DNA of 64,000 nt from contig NZ_JAPPTI010000011.1 of NCBI RefSeq assembly GCF_027587025.1, positions 1-64,000 on the forward strand. The letters run 5' to 3'. Position 1 is the stretch's first letter. The number at the start of each line of letters is the position of its first letter. The translations under genes were made by a program, and so were the position numbers. Positions 55,731-64,000 of the stretch are shown here, piece after piece. The stretch comes from Vibrio sp. LaRot3 (GTDB lineage: Bacteria; Pseudomonadota; Gammaproteobacteria; Enterobacterales; Vibrionaceae). The notes below the pieces were generated by a model. That model made no database searches. It was not told the origin of the DNA and was given only the letters and a program-made list of their open reading frames with translations.

Positions 55731-57119
55731 CTAGATAACTCGCGAGAACTGCTGTTGACGCGCTTTATCACGTAAGTATTTATCAAAACACATACAGATA
55801 TTACGAATCAGTAAACGACCACGCAGCGTAACGCGAATTTCATTGTCATCGACTTCCACCAGCTCATCATTGATGAAGGTTTGCAGCAGATCTAAATCTT
55901 GCTTGAAGTATTGATTGAAGGTTAAGCCAAACTCTTTTTCAATGAAGGTCTTATCCAGCTTGAAGTTACAAATCAGCTGCTTGATGACTTCGCGACGAAT
56001 CAAATCGTCTTGGTCTAGCACCACACCCTTCCACAATGCATGACGCTGCTCGTTCACCTGTGCGTAGTATTTCTTCAGCTCTTTTTGGTTTTGACCGTAA
56101 GCATCTCCAACCATAGAAATCGCCGACACACCAAAGCCAATCAAGTCACACTCACCTTGAGTGGTGTAACCTTGGAAGTTACGGTGAAGAATGCCATTAC
56201 GCTGAGCGACTGCTAGCTCATCATCTGGCAGTGCAAAGTGGTCCATACCGATAAACTGGTAACCAGCTCCAGTAAGTGTTGAGATAGTATCTTGCAAGAT
56301 AGCCATCTTCTCTTTGGCTTGCGGTAAATCTTCATCTTTGATTTTACGCTGCGCAGCAAACAGTTGTGGCATGTGAGCATAGTTAAACACAGACAAGCGA
56401 CCCGGCTGCATTTCTAGAACTTGCTTTAGTGTTTCCGCAAAAGACTCTTTAGTCTGCTTTGGCAAACCGTAGATAAGGTCTAAGTTGGTTGAGCGGAAAC
56501 CAAGCTCTTTCGCGCGCTTAACCATTTCAATGATGAAGGCTTCATCTTGCTCACGGTTAACCAATTGCTGCACTTCTTTGTTGAAGTCCTGCACGCCGAT
56601 ACTTAAACGGTTAAAGCCTTCACCACGTAGATGATCCAGCACATCCATCTCGATCTCACGCGGGTCAACTTCGATACTGATCTCAGCAGTCTCTTCAAAG
56701 TAAAACTCACCACGCAGAATCGCCATTAAACGGCTGATTTGCGATTTAGTTAAGAAGGTTGGCGTACCACCACCAAAATGAAGCTGTGTAACACGGCGAC
56801 CTTGTAATAGCGCTGCTCGAGTACGGATCTCTAGCTCAATCACATCTAGATACTCATCCGCTTTGTGGGCATGACGAGTAATCACCTTGTTACAGCCACA
56901 GTAGTAGCAAAGCTTGTGGCAAAACGGGATATGGATATATAACGAAATTGGCCTTTCAGGATATGCCGTGCACGCCATGTCGTAATCTGCGATGGTAAAC
57001 GCTTCATGAAACTCTAACGCGGTTGGGTAAGACGTATAACGAGGGCCAGAATAATTGTATTTATCGAGAACCGATTGGTCCCATACAATTTGTTGGCTTG
57101 CGACGACTTGCTGCGACAT
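55731..57119 (-). CDS. hemN: Oxygen-independent coproporphyrinogen III oxidase
   Basis: A 462-residue radical SAM enzyme that makes protoporphyrinogen IX for haem without oxygen. Cluster motif in HIPFCHKLCYYCGCNK (C-x3-C-x2-C-x-C; about 58-73). GGGTPTFL and the C-terminal HemN domain are present. The start at 57119 (MSQQVVASQQIVWDQSVLDKY) gives the E. coli length (457); an ATG 11 codons upstream is possible but less like the family. FNR control is expected for this gene; I find no convincing FNR site in the leader. Confidence 0.94.
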   Translation of the reverse strand: MSQQVVASQQIVWDQSVLDKYNYSGPRYTSYPTALEFHEAFTIADYDMACTAYPERPISLYIHIPFCHKLCYYCGCNKVITRHAHKADEYLDVIELEIRTRAALLQGRRVTQLHFGGGTPTFLTKSQISRLMAILRGEFYFEETAEISIEVDPREIEMDVLDHLRGEGFNRLSIGVQDFNKEVQQLVNREQDEAFIIEMVKRAKELGFRSTNLDLIYGLPKQTKESFAETLKQVLEMQPGRLSVFNYAHMPQLFAAQRKIKDEDLPQAKEKMAILQDTISTLTGAGYQFIGMDHFALPDDELAVAQRNGILHRNFQGYTTQGECDLIGFGVSAISMVGDAYGQNQKELKKYYAQVNEQRHALWKGVVLDQDDLIRREVIKQLICNFKLDKTFIEKEFGLTFNQYFKQDLDLLQTFINDELVEVDDNEIRVTLRGRLLIRNICMCFDKYLRDKARQQQFSRVI

Positions 57120-57239
57120 ATTGATATTTCCAATTTGTGACTGAAAAGTCATGGTTATGTGAACGGTCTATTTTGCCATACGTCATCGATTCGATTGGTA
57201 AAGCGGGCCGTTTTTTGAGTACCAATACTCAGAATTGAT

Positions 57240-57276
57240 AGTTCGATCACCTCTATTAAGAATAAGCGATCGAACT
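57240..57276 (-). repeat. Hairpin between the DUF2489-like gene and hemN
   Basis: A perfect 9-bp stem, AGTTCGATC (57240-57248) and GATCGAACT (57268-57276), with a 19-nt loop, just past the stop of the DUF2489-like gene. A small hairpin (GAGT/ACTC, 57218-57231) follows. Without a T-run it is more likely message-end structure or a protein-binding dyad than an intrinsic terminator. Confidence 0.45.
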
Positions 57277-57294
57277 GTATTTAAGCGAGTTTAC

Positions 57295-57783
57295 TTAAAG
57301 CATCTGAATATTGATTTGATTGTTTAAGGGTTGCACCTGTTTTTGTAGCTGCTTTAGCTCTTCAACAATCGATTCTTGCAGGCGAGATTCGGCTTTATGT
57401 CGCGCGAGGTTTTGTTGCATACGTTCTTTCTTGGCTAAGTTCTGACGGTTTTCACCACGCGCCATGTCTTTCACCACATGATACAACTCAGAGATCGCAG
57501 GATACTCAGCATCAAAATCAACGCGATCTTCACCTTGGACATAATCCATAATGCAGTAAACGCGAATGCTGATTTCTGATAAATCGCACTGACCTTGAAT
57601 GCCAGCAAGGCACAAGGTGTTCACGTTTTCAAAAATGTTCGCGTTACGTTTATCTATTGCAAGCTTCTGATGTTTAAGCTGCAATTCCTTTTGCTTCTTC
57701 AGCTGGAGCAGAAGGTAACCCGCGTATGAAGCTAAGCCAGCAATGATGACTCCACCAGCAATGGCTAATAAGGTTACATTCAT
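57295..57783 (-). CDS. DUF2489-like membrane-anchored protein
   Basis: A 162-residue protein with one N-terminal membrane segment (LLAIAGGVIIAGLASYAGYLLLQL, seen at about 4-27) and a long Gln/Lys/Glu-rich helical cytosolic region that contains CIMDYVQGEDRVDFDAEYPAISELY. From memory this is the DUF2489 family, small proteins next to yihI in Vibrio. No catalytic motif is seen. It lies 9 bp after yihI and is the last gene of the methyltransferase-yihI group. Confidence 0.75.
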   Translation of the reverse strand: MNVTLLAIAGGVIIAGLASYAGYLLLQLKKQKELQLKHQKLAIDKRNANIFENVNTLCLAGIQGQCDLSEISIRVYCIMDYVQGEDRVDFDAEYPAISELYHVVKDMARGENRQNLAKKERMQQNLARHKAESRLQESIVEELKQLQKQVQPLNNQINIQML

Positions 57784-57792
57784 GATGCGCTG

Positions 57793-58353
57793 TTACCCTT
57801 TAAATTGGTTCAAATCTAGGCCTTCGAACTGAGAAAGCAGATCATCATCAGTATGCACTTTCTTCTTCGCTGGCTTACTTTCTTGTGGTGCTGGTTCTTG
57901 TTCCAATTCCACTTCTTCTTGCTCTTCTTCGTAAAGACCAAGTTGCTTCATTAGAACTTCAATGCGATCAAGTTTCTCATCAACATATTTCTGCAGTCCA
58001 GCGCCTAGGCTTTCACCGTTGTCTAAACGATCAAGCAATACGTTTAGTTGCGCGTCATTTTCAAGCATATCTAGCTCTTTCTCAGCAGACACGCGACGCT
58101 CAGCTTTAGTTGGCTTTTTAACAGTCTCGACCACTAGAGCAATTTTTTTCTTGCTGCCTAAACGCGGATCGCGCGCTTGACCAGCAGCATGCTCTCTCTG
58201 CGCTTTCGCTTCAGAGTTACGTGTACCTGTTTTTAAACCTTTGCGCTTTTTATCTCTTTTGCGTAAGCGACCTTCCACATCAGATTGGGTACGGTTGCGA
58301 ACAACAATCAGGTCACCGTTGCCACCTGATTTGGCTTTTTTATTACGGCTCAT
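57793..58353 (-). CDS. yihI: Der GTPase-activating protein YihI
   Basis: A 186-residue, very charged protein. The N-terminal basic region (RNRTQSDVEGRLRKRDKKRKGLKTGTRN) and an acidic C-terminal half (EEEQEEVELEQEP) match E. coli YihI, which stimulates the GTPase of the ribosome-assembly factor Der. In E. coli the gene lies next to csrC and hemN; the same order holds here. Its ATG overlaps the stop of the upstream methyltransferase gene. Confidence 0.9.
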   Translation of the reverse strand: MSRNKKAKSGGNGDLIVVRNRTQSDVEGRLRKRDKKRKGLKTGTRNSEAKAQREHAAGQARDPRLGSKKKIALVVETVKKPTKAERRVSAEKELDMLENDAQLNVLLDRLDNGESLGAGLQKYVDEKLDRIEVLMKQLGLYEEEQEEVELEQEPAPQESKPAKKKVHTDDDLLSQFEGLDLNQFKG

Positions 58354-58991
58354 TACTGGGGTTTCCTCAGTAAAATTACATCATTTCCAATAAATTCTAG
58401 TTCGAGCTTATCCCGCTCTGCCAAGTACTCAAACGTTTTACGGCTAAAAAAGATGACGTGAGTAACGTCATTTTTATAGTGCCAAGTTGCAAACGCTTCA
58501 ACATCGATCACCATCTTGGTCATTATACCAAGCCAGCCACCGGGCTTAACTAAATTCAACCATTGCTGCCACACTTGATCGGGCGTATATAAATGCTCAA
58601 TCACCTCAGTGGCAGTAACAAAATCATATTGTTGTTTGAGGACTGACGTTTCAGGGTGATAGTAAATATCGTACAACGCCATGTTGTAACCCTGCTCTTG
58701 TAACATCAAGGATAACGTTGGTCCGGGGCCACAGCCAAAATCTAACCCTTGGCTATTTGCTGGCACTCGCGCCATGATCGGATCTGCCATTCGAGACAAA
58801 AATCGTCGATAACCCTCATCTTGTGGGTCATTTTGGTGCAAATCGTACTGTGATTTCTCTGCATCAGAGTCCAACCGCTGCTCAGGATTCACAAACACCA
58901 ACTCACATACACCGCACTGTAAATACTCGCGACGTTTATCTGAATGGTAATGGTTTGATTGTGAGCCTTGGCAAAGTGGGCAGTTGTGCAT
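58353..58991 (-). CDS. Class I SAM-dependent methyltransferase with zinc-ribbon start
   Basis: A 212-residue protein. The N-terminus has two Cys pairs (CPLCQG at 4-9 and CGVCELVF at 28-35), a zinc-ribbon-like motif. Residues 84-95 (GLDFGCGPGPTL) are the SAM-binding motif I, followed by VTATEVIEHLYTPDQVW, typical of Methyltransf_11/12-type enzymes. The substrate is unknown. The stop overlaps the yihI start by one base, so it is translationally coupled with yihI. Confidence 0.85.
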   Translation of the reverse strand: MHNCPLCQGSQSNHYHSDKRREYLQCGVCELVFVNPEQRLDSDAEKSQYDLHQNDPQDEGYRRFLSRMADPIMARVPANSQGLDFGCGPGPTLSLMLQEQGYNMALYDIYYHPETSVLKQQYDFVTATEVIEHLYTPDQVWQQWLNLVKPGGWLGIMTKMVIDVEAFATWHYKNDVTHVIFFSRKTFEYLAERDKLELEFIGNDVILLRKPQ

Positions 58992-59088
58992 CAGTACATC
59001 CTCAAACGGGGATGCGAAACATACCAGAAACTGCGGTTAGAGTGGAGCACTATTGTGCAATTAATCGTCAAATTGATAAAAATAGGTA

Positions 59089-59118
59089 TAAAAAAAGCGA
59101 TAGTGAACTATCGCTTCC
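59089..59118 (-). terminator. Terminator of the CsrC-type RNA
   Basis: Minus strand: GGAAGCGATAG, TTCA loop, CTATCGCTT, then T7. The left arm carries a GGA motif. Confidence 0.85.
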
Positions 59119-59445
59119 TAATGCCTCAAGGGCGAAACTGTGTGGTACGAAAATTTCGTACACCAACTATCCTTTTGTTTTTAGCGCTTTCCTTGCTAAT
59201 TCCTAACAATTTAGGTGTCGTTTTTCATCGTCCTGATGAATTTTGGCTTTCCTTTTCAACATCCTGTTTCTGGGCTAATCCCTAGCCTGGTTCCGTTTCC
59301 CTGTCTAAACCATTAGACGAGTTAACCATCCTTATTGAGTAAGCATCCCGCCTACCTAAAATCCGTTCTCCCACTTCCAAGCGTCCCTCGCTTGCATCCT
59401 TGGAGACCATCCTAGTCTGTTTTCCTCGATCTGCTCCGTGCAGAT
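59089..59445 (-). ncRNA. csrC: CsrC-type CsrA-sequestering small RNA
   Basis: A non-coding RNA of about 357 nt with about 20 GGA motifs on the minus strand (seen as TCC on the plus strand), again in AGGA and hairpin contexts, and a T7 terminator. It lies between the yihI operon and the cytochrome c4/engB genes, the same location as csrC in E. coli. Deduced promoter: -35 TTGTTT (59479-59474), 16-bp spacer, -10 TAAAGT (59457-59452). About 150 bp upstream (59596-59591) is TGTAAG, a GacA-box half-site with no good second half. Any ORF here overlaps this RNA and is spurious. Confidence 0.88.
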
Positions 59446-59670
59446 GCAATCACTTTACTCTGATCATCTTTCGAAACAACAACAACAAAGAAAAAATCAC
59501 ATAAACATTCTTCCCCAATTTTTAAAGCAAATAATTTCAAAAACTTAAAACAAGCTTCTTCCATTTCATCGCAGCAAAAATAGCAAATGTCTTACACAGA
59601 AAGCAGAAGATTGAGCCTTGGCATCGACCGGTGTCCGTGACGTAACGCCGCTTTTTCTCCGCGCCAATAA

Positions 59671-59702
59671 AAAAGAGCGACAACTTAAGTTATCGCTCTT
59701 TT
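59671..59702 (-). terminator. Terminator of cytochrome c4
   Basis: A nearly perfect long stem (AAAAGAGCGACAACTT and its complement with one mismatch) and minus-strand T-run, 30 bp after the stop codon. Confidence 0.88.
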
Positions 59703-59731
59703 ATTGATTGATTTGAGGTAGAGAAAAATTA

Positions 59732-60349
59732 CTAATGCAAACCACCTACATATTTAGATAAGGTATCAATATCTTCATCAGTTAACTTCTTGGCAATATC
59801 ACGCATCATGGCGTTCATATCATTACCACGGTTACCATCACGGAATTTCATTAACTGGGATTTAACATAGTCGGCCTGCTGGCCAGAGATTTTCGGGAAG
59901 CCAGACAGCTCTGTTCCGTTACCTCGCGGACCGTGACAGGCAATACAAGCGGTTAAGCCTCGCTCTGCATCACCCGCGGTATACAGCACCTTGCCCTGCT
60001 CGACGACATTTTCTGGGGTTGTACTGTGTGCAATAGGTAAAGATGCATAGTACGCAGCCAGATCTGCCATGTCTTGCTCAGTCAAAGGCAAAGCCATACC
60101 GCTCATTACTGGATCGTAGCGACCTTTGTCCCCATTACTTGTCATACCTAATTTTAGGTCTTTCAGCTGTTTTTCTATATACTTCGCATGCTGACCAGCA
60201 AGTGATGGGTACATTCCGAGTAAACTGTTGCCGTCAGCTCCATGACATGCAATACAAGTTTGTGATTTGCTTTTACCAGCTTCTATGTCGCCTTGGGCCC
60301 ATAGGGAGCTACTGGCTAAAAGGCTCACAATTAGCACTAATTTATTCAT
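59732..60349 (-). CDS. Periplasmic dihaem cytochrome c4
   Basis: A 205-residue precursor with signal peptide (MNKLVLIVSLLASSSLWAQG, cleavage after WAQ or WA) and two tandem cytochrome c domains, each with a CIACHG haem motif (about 32-37 and 135-140). Axial methionines are likely in GMALPL and near MNAMMRDI. It donates electrons to terminal oxidases such as cbb3. It is divergent from engB with about 150 bp between starts, as in other vibrios and pseudomonads. Confidence 0.92.
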   Translation of the reverse strand: MNKLVLIVSLLASSSLWAQGDIEAGKSKSQTCIACHGADGNSLLGMYPSLAGQHAKYIEKQLKDLKLGMTSNGDKGRYDPVMSGMALPLTEQDMADLAAYYASLPIAHSTTPENVVEQGKVLYTAGDAERGLTACIACHGPRGNGTELSGFPKISGQQADYVKSQLMKFRDGNRGNDMNAMMRDIAKKLTDEDIDTLSKYVGGLH

Positions 60350-60497
60350 GACATTCCATTATAATTATTAATCTTCCAGTACCACTCTCAAAAGTCACTC
60401 ATGATATAATCAGTGACCTTATGCCGAGTACGGATATTTTACACAATTTCACAAAAAAGTAATCAATTGACTACACAAAGTCGAGATGGAGTTAACA

Positions 60498-61175
60498 GTG
60501 AACGTAAAAATTAGTTACCAAAACACCCATTTCATCACAAGTGCACCTGACATCCGTCATTTGCCAGAAGATGAGGGCATCGAAATTGCGTTTGCCGGAC
60601 GCTCCAACGCAGGTAAGTCGAGCTCATTAAACCGCCTTACCAACCAGAAAAGCCTAGCAAAAACCAGTAAAACTCCCGGCCGTACACAGCTCATTAACCT
60701 TTTTAAGGTAGCTGAAGGTTGCCATATCGTCGACCTACCGGGCTACGGCTTTGCCCAAGTTCCACTAGAAATGAAGAAAAAGTGGCAGAAATCGCTAGGT
60801 GAATACTTGCAGCAACGCCAGTGTCTAAAGGGCTTAGTGGTATTGATGGATATTCGCCACCCAATGAAAGATCTCGACCAACAGTTAATCTACTGGGCTG
60901 TGGACAGTGGCATTCCAGTACAAGTGCTATTAACGAAAGCAGACAAGCTGAAAAGTGGCGCTCGAAAAGCACAAGTATTAAAGATTCGCGAATCTTCACT
61001 TGGCTTTGGCGGTGATGTCAAAGTAGATGCTTTCTCGTCATTGAAAGGGCTCGGTGTCGATGTACTACGTAAAAAGCTTGATGAGTGGTTCGCGCCTGCT
61101 TTAGAGCAGTTAATCGAACAAGCGGATGAGATTGAAGCGGACGAACCGGCTGAGCAACAAAGCGACGCTGAATAA
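60498..61175 (+). CDS. engB: Ribosome-assembly GTPase EngB (YihA/YsxC)
   Basis: A 225-residue essential GTPase for large-subunit assembly. It starts at GTG (60498), with GGAG six bases upstream; from there [23 protein letters not shown] matches E. coli YihA, whereas the ATG 12 bases earlier overlaps that ribosome-binding site. G1 GRSNAGKSS (about 33-41), G3 DLPGYGF (about 80-86), G4 TKADK. Neighbours spf and polA on the other side repeat the E. coli order. A terminator (61202-61227) follows. Confidence 0.95.
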   Translation: MNVKISYQNTHFITSAPDIRHLPEDEGIEIAFAGRSNAGKSSSLNRLTNQKSLAKTSKTPGRTQLINLFKVAEGCHIVDLPGYGFAQVPLEMKKKWQKSLGEYLQQRQCLKGLVVLMDIRHPMKDLDQQLIYWAVDSGIPVQVLLTKADKLKSGARKAQVLKIRESSLGFGGDVKVDAFSSLKGLGVDVLRKKLDEWFAPALEQLIEQADEIEADEPAEQQSDAE

Positions 61176-61201
61176 TCGCTTTTAAACCAATATATGATTC
61201 C

Positions 61202-61227
61202 AAAGCCTCGTATTCACGAGGCTTTTT
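61202..61227 (+). terminator. Terminator of engB
   Basis: A perfect stem GCCTCGT (61205-61211) / ACGAGGC (61216-61222), 4-nt loop and T6. Confidence 0.9.
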
Positions 61228-61255
61228 TATTACCTATAAAATCGACAGCAGGCAA

Positions 61256-61381
61256 TAAAAAACCCCGCCATAAAGACGGGGCAACGGGAGAGAATTAATC
61301 TTGATTTATTATTATGTTGCCTAGCATTTCTTATTGCAGCGTCGTTTGCAACACTCTGCCGGTCGCTTGAAATTCCAACAT
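61256..61381 (-). ncRNA. Candidate small RNA downstream of spf (VSsrna24-like position)
   Basis: On the minus strand a Rho-independent terminator (CCCCG 61263-61267 with CGGGG 61277-61281, T6 at 61262-61257) has no gene in front of it. Upstream is a plausible promoter: -35 TTGACG (61415-61410), 16-bp spacer, -10 TACCTT (61393-61388), giving a transcript of about 126 nt. In Aliivibrio an sRNA called VSsrna24 is reported a few hundred bases from spf; position fits, sequence identity is not checked. Confidence 0.55.
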
Positions 61382-61651
61382 CGTAGTAAGGTAATCTTGC
61401 TACACACCTCGTCAATACAGGTCAAACATCCACCACCACCATGCAAATAGGTTAATTAATTGGCTTTAATTTTTTAGCAAAAATAACAAAAGTGTGAATG
61501 GAGGAATATTACAAAACTTTGCTAAATTACAAATTTTGTTGCTGAAGAAGAGATTTACGAGAACTTGGTCGAGAAGCCGACGATTTAAGCACAATTTCTA
61601 TGCGGATAATGACAAGGCATTCAATTGATTGGGATTTTTCTTTGGCACAAT

Positions 61652-61756
61652 AAAAAACGCCCCAGTCAAACACTGACTGGGGCGGCTGAATCAGCCTAAT
61701 CCAATAACGTGAAACAAAAGGTCTGAAAGATAGAACATCTTACCTCTGTACCCTAC
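61652..61756 (-). ncRNA. spf: Spot 42 RNA
   Basis: Minus-strand RNA of about 105 nt. Its 5' end GTAGGGTACAGAGGTAAGAT is the same as E. coli Spot 42, the middle (TTCTATCTTTCAGACC) and the terminator stem CGCCCCAGTCA/TGACTGGGGCG are also conserved. It is an Hfq-dependent RNA that represses sugar and central-metabolism genes; cAMP-CRP represses it in E. coli. Promoter: -35 TTGCAA (61791-61786), 16-bp spacer, -10 TACATT. Position between engB and polA is the E. coli one. Confidence 0.97.
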
Positions 61757-61869
61757 GCGTTTTAATGTACAACAATTGGTCAGATTTGCAAAGTGCTTTC
61801 GTAAGTTTTTTTCAAATGTATTTTATTTAACTACACATAACCCTTGTCACTACAGGCTTTTTTAGCGAC

Positions 61870-61898
61870 AAAAAAAAGCCAGCGTTTGTGCGCTGGCT
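61870..61898 (-). terminator. Terminator of polA
   Basis: An 8-bp perfect stem (61877-61884 with 61891-61898), 6-nt loop and minus-strand T8, just after the polA stop codon. Confidence 0.92.
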
Positions 61899-61931
61899 CA
61901 TGTTATTTCACTCAATTAGGTCATTTTTTGT

Positions 61932-64000
61932 CTAGTGCGCCTGATCCCAGTTGTCACCGTGACCTGCTTCAGCAATTAGCGGCACTTCAAGTTGAGCGGC
62001 AGATTCCATCAATTCTTGTACTTTTGTTTCAATTTCGGCTAAAGCTGACTCTTGAACCTCAAACACCAATTCATCGTGCACTTGCATCAGTAGTTTAACG
62101 CGACCATCGCCTTCTTTTTCAATCCACTCGTCCACCAACAGCATCGCTTTCTTGATGATATCCGCGGCTGTACCTTGCATCGGCGCATTAATCGCTGCAC
62201 GCTCCGCCGCTTTACGACGCATACCGTTACGCGATTTGATTTCTGGTAGGTGCAAACGACGACCAAAAATGGTTTCAACATAGCCCTGCTCTGCCGCTGC
62301 GCTTCGTGTATCTTCCATATATTGCATTACACCTGGGTAACGCTCGAAATAAGTATCCATGTACTGCTGAGCTTCACCACGCGGAATACCTAACTGCTTA
62401 GCAAGACCAAATGCGCTCATACCGTAGATAAGACCGAAGTTAACCGCTTTCGCGCGGCGGCGTTGCTCTGAAGAGACTTGATCGATATCGACACCGATAA
62501 TTTCAGCCGCCGTTGCAGCGTGGATGTCTTTACCTTGACGGAACGCATCAAGCAACGCTTTGTCACCTGATAGGTGAGCCATAATACGCAGTTCAATTTG
62601 CGAATAATCGACAGCCATGATCTTATAGCCATGTGGCGCAATGAATGCCTGACGAATACGACGTCCTTCTTCGTTACGAATTGGAATGTTCTGTAAGTTA
62701 GGATCGGTTGAAGAAAGACGGCCTGTTGCGGTTACCGCTTGGTGGTAAGAAGTATGCACACGCCCTGTCTCTGCGTTAATCATCTTCGGTAGCTTATCGG
62801 TGTAAGTCGATTTCAACTTCGCTAAGCCACGGTACTCTAGGATTAACTTAGGTAATGGGTAATCTAAAGCCAGTTCTTGCAACACTTCTTCATTAGTTGA
62901 AGGTGTACCTGATGGCGTCTTCTTAATAACCGGAAGTCCCATCTTTTCAAACAAAATCGCTTGTAGCTGCTTAGGTGAGTTCATGTTGAACTCTTGCTCT
63001 GCAAGTTCATAGGCTTTCTGTTCAAGTTCATCTAAGCGAACAGCAATCTCTTGCGATTGCGCTGAAAGCTTCATGTCATCAATCAAGACACCGGTACGTT
63101 CGATACGCGATAGTACTGGCACTAATGGCATTTCTACCTCATGGTAGATCCCATTTAGTTTGTCATCTTGCTCTAGGTTTTCATTTAAACGCTGATGCAA
63201 ACGTAACGTCACATCGGCATCTTCCGCTGCGTATGGCGATGCTTGATCCAGTTCGATTTGGTTAAAGGTAAGTTGCTTTTTACCCTTACCTGCAATCTGC
63301 TCAAACGAAATGCAGCTATGTTGTAGAAAGCGCAGCGCTAGGCTGTCCATATCATGCTTACCACCTACGCTGTTGTACACGTATGAAGCCAACATGGTGT
63401 CGAACTTAATGCCACGCATTTCAATGCCGTAACGAGCAAGCACGCTCGCATCGTATTTTAAGTTTTGACCGACTTTTGCTTGGCTGTCATCTTCTAAAAT
63501 AGGTTTCAGCTGATCGAGTACCCAGTCGCGATCTAGCTGTTCTGGTGCATCGAGGTAATCATGAGCGACTGGCACGTAAGCAGCCACGCCAGCTTCTGTC
63601 GCAAAGGAAAGGCCAACTAGGTTAGCAACCATGTAGTCTAGGCTGTCTGTCTCAGTATCAAAGGCAAATACCTCAGATGCCTTTAGCTTTTCTAACCATT
63701 CAGCAAAAGACTCTTTCGTTAATACTGTTTCGTATTGGCTACGGTCGATGGTGACTGCTGAAGTGTCCATATCGATTTGAGAAGTCGCCGCACCGGTTGA
63801 GCCGCCACTCTTCTCATCTGCTACAACTACCCCAGTGCCGCCATCAAGCAGCTCGTTCAACCAAGATTTGAACACCAATTTACCGTAGAGGCTGATTAGC
63901 TCATCGGTATTAGGTTCTGATTTAACTAAAGACTCTGGCGTCTCTTCCAGTTCAACATCCAGTTTGATTGTTGCTAGTTGATAAGAAAGCTGTGCGTTCT
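61932..64000 (-). CDS. polA: DNA polymerase I (5' part outside the window)
   Basis: About 688 residues, the C-terminal three quarters of a protein of about 930. The reading frame stays open to the right edge (last readable residues [17 protein letters not shown]), so the gene continues beyond 64000 and the GTG at 63878 is not its start. Seen: end of the 5'-nuclease domain, a linker, the 3'-5' proofreading domain with the [13 protein letters not shown] exo motif I, then the polymerase domain: motif [11 protein letters not shown]-helix [16 protein letters not shown], motif [12 protein letters not shown]. The linker ([18 protein letters not shown]) is longer than in E. coli. All catalytic residues I can place are intact. 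Confidence 0.96.
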   Translation of the reverse strand, partial: NAQLSYQLATIKLDVELEETPESLVKSEPNTDELISLYGKLVFKSWLNELLDGGTGVVVADEKSGGSTGAATSQIDMDTSAVTIDRSQYETVLTKESFAEWLEKLKASEVFAFDTETDSLDYMVANLVGLSFATEAGVAAYVPVAHDYLDAPEQLDRDWVLDQLKPILEDDSQAKVGQNLKYDASVLARYGIEMRGIKFDTMLASYVYNSVGGKHDMDSLALRFLQHSCISFEQIAGKGKKQLTFNQIELDQASPYAAEDADVTLRLHQRLNENLEQDDKLNGIYHEVEMPLVPVLSRIERTGVLIDDMKLSAQSQEIAVRLDELEQKAYELAEQEFNMNSPKQLQAILFEKMGLPVIKKTPSGTPSTNEEVLQELALDYPLPKLILEYRGLAKLKSTYTDKLPKMINAETGRVHTSYHQAVTATGRLSSTDPNLQNIPIRNEEGRRIRQAFIAPHGYKIMAVDYSQIELRIMAHLSGDKALLDAFRQGKDIHAATAAEIIGVDIDQVSSEQRRRAKAVNFGLIYGMSAFGLAKQLGIPRGEAQQYMDTYFERYPGVMQYMEDTRSAAAEQGYVETIFGRRLHLPEIKSRNGMRRKAAERAAINAPMQGTAADIIKKAMLLVDEWIEKEGDGRVKLLMQVHDELVFEVQESALAEIETKVQELMESAAQLEVPLIAEAGHGDNWDQAH

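Larger units (their letters stand above)
61176..61651. other. Gap between engB and spf
   Basis: A 480-bp gap. Contents: the engB terminator (61202-61227, GCCTCGT/ACGAGGC plus T-run), a minus-strand terminator and candidate sRNA (61256-61381), and an A/T-rich stretch at 61440-61650. No ORF is credible. Confidence 0.7.

Noticed and set aside
57153-57294. FNR site before hemN
   Set aside because: The nearest TTGAT and ATCA half-sites have six bases between them, not four, so the match to TTGAT-N4-ATCAA fails.
58823-59285. Two plus-strand ORFs between the methyltransferase and cytochrome c4 genes
   Set aside because: They are antisense to the CsrC-type RNA and to the methyltransferase start, and their residues show no protein-like pattern.
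63852-63878. GTG at 63878 as the start of polA
   Set aside because: The same frame stays open to 64000 and reads typical polA residues upstream of this codon, so the true start lies outside the window.

Overview
The window is chromosomal DNA of a gammaproteobacterium of the family Vibrionaceae, most likely Vibrio. The evidence is protein similarity to E. coli housekeeping genes and a Vibrio-type gene order: ubiD-ferredoxin-fre, rho-trxA-rhlB-gppA, a TetR/RND efflux operon (vexRAB-like) next to ubiK-ilvC-ilvY, and hemN-yihI-csrC-like-cytochrome c4-engB-spf-polA. The species cannot be fixed from the sequence alone. Nothing looks like a prophage, insertion sequence, integron cassette array or CRISPR.

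Layout. 1-350: promoters P1 and P2 and the boxA leader of an rRNA operon that runs leftwards out of the window. 448-10469: core genes (ubiD, a small ferredoxin, fre, rho, trxA, rhlB, gppA, a queuosine-precursor transporter). 10499-17437: recQ, two small-molecule exporters, a CsrB-type regulatory RNA, a GAF protein and uvrD. 17698-20169: a bufferin operon (a cysteine-containing secreted peptide, its MNIO modification enzyme and partner, and a DoxX membrane protein). 20270-28209: prlC, rlmJ, gor, a chemoreceptor and an unknown membrane protein. 28457-35895: the main accessory locus, a membrane Ser/Thr kinase, an ECF sigma factor of the phospho-threonine type and three exported proteins, two of which look like paralogues. 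35955-42682: a SPOR-domain protein and a peptide-type ABC transporter operon ordered like gsiABCD. 43313-44196: a five-gene tRNA cluster (Arg-His-Pro-His-Pro) followed by about three 108-bp repeats that copy the end of tRNA-Pro plus its terminator. 44536-55668: cytochrome c5, a FlaG-like protein, rep, vexRAB-like efflux genes, ubiK, ilvC and ilvY. 55731-64000: hemN, a DUF2489-like gene, yihI, a methyltransferase, a CsrC-type RNA, cytochrome c4, engB, a second candidate sRNA, Spot 42 RNA (spf) and the 3' three quarters of polA.

How the parts work together. Two CsrA-sequestering RNAs lie 45 kb apart. The first has an almost perfect GacA/VarA-type palindrome and a perfect match to the IHF consensus upstream; the second has only a half-site. 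The kinase and sigma factor are probably one signalling unit: the sigma factor lacks the usual acidic region-2.2 motif and has a Ser-Thr-Thr there, as expected if the kinase switches it on by phosphorylation. The exported proteins beside it are candidate sensors or outputs of an envelope response. The strongest leads for new biology are this kinase/sigma/exported-protein locus, the tRNA-Pro terminator repeats (similar in design to E. coli rtT) and the candidate sRNA downstream of spf.
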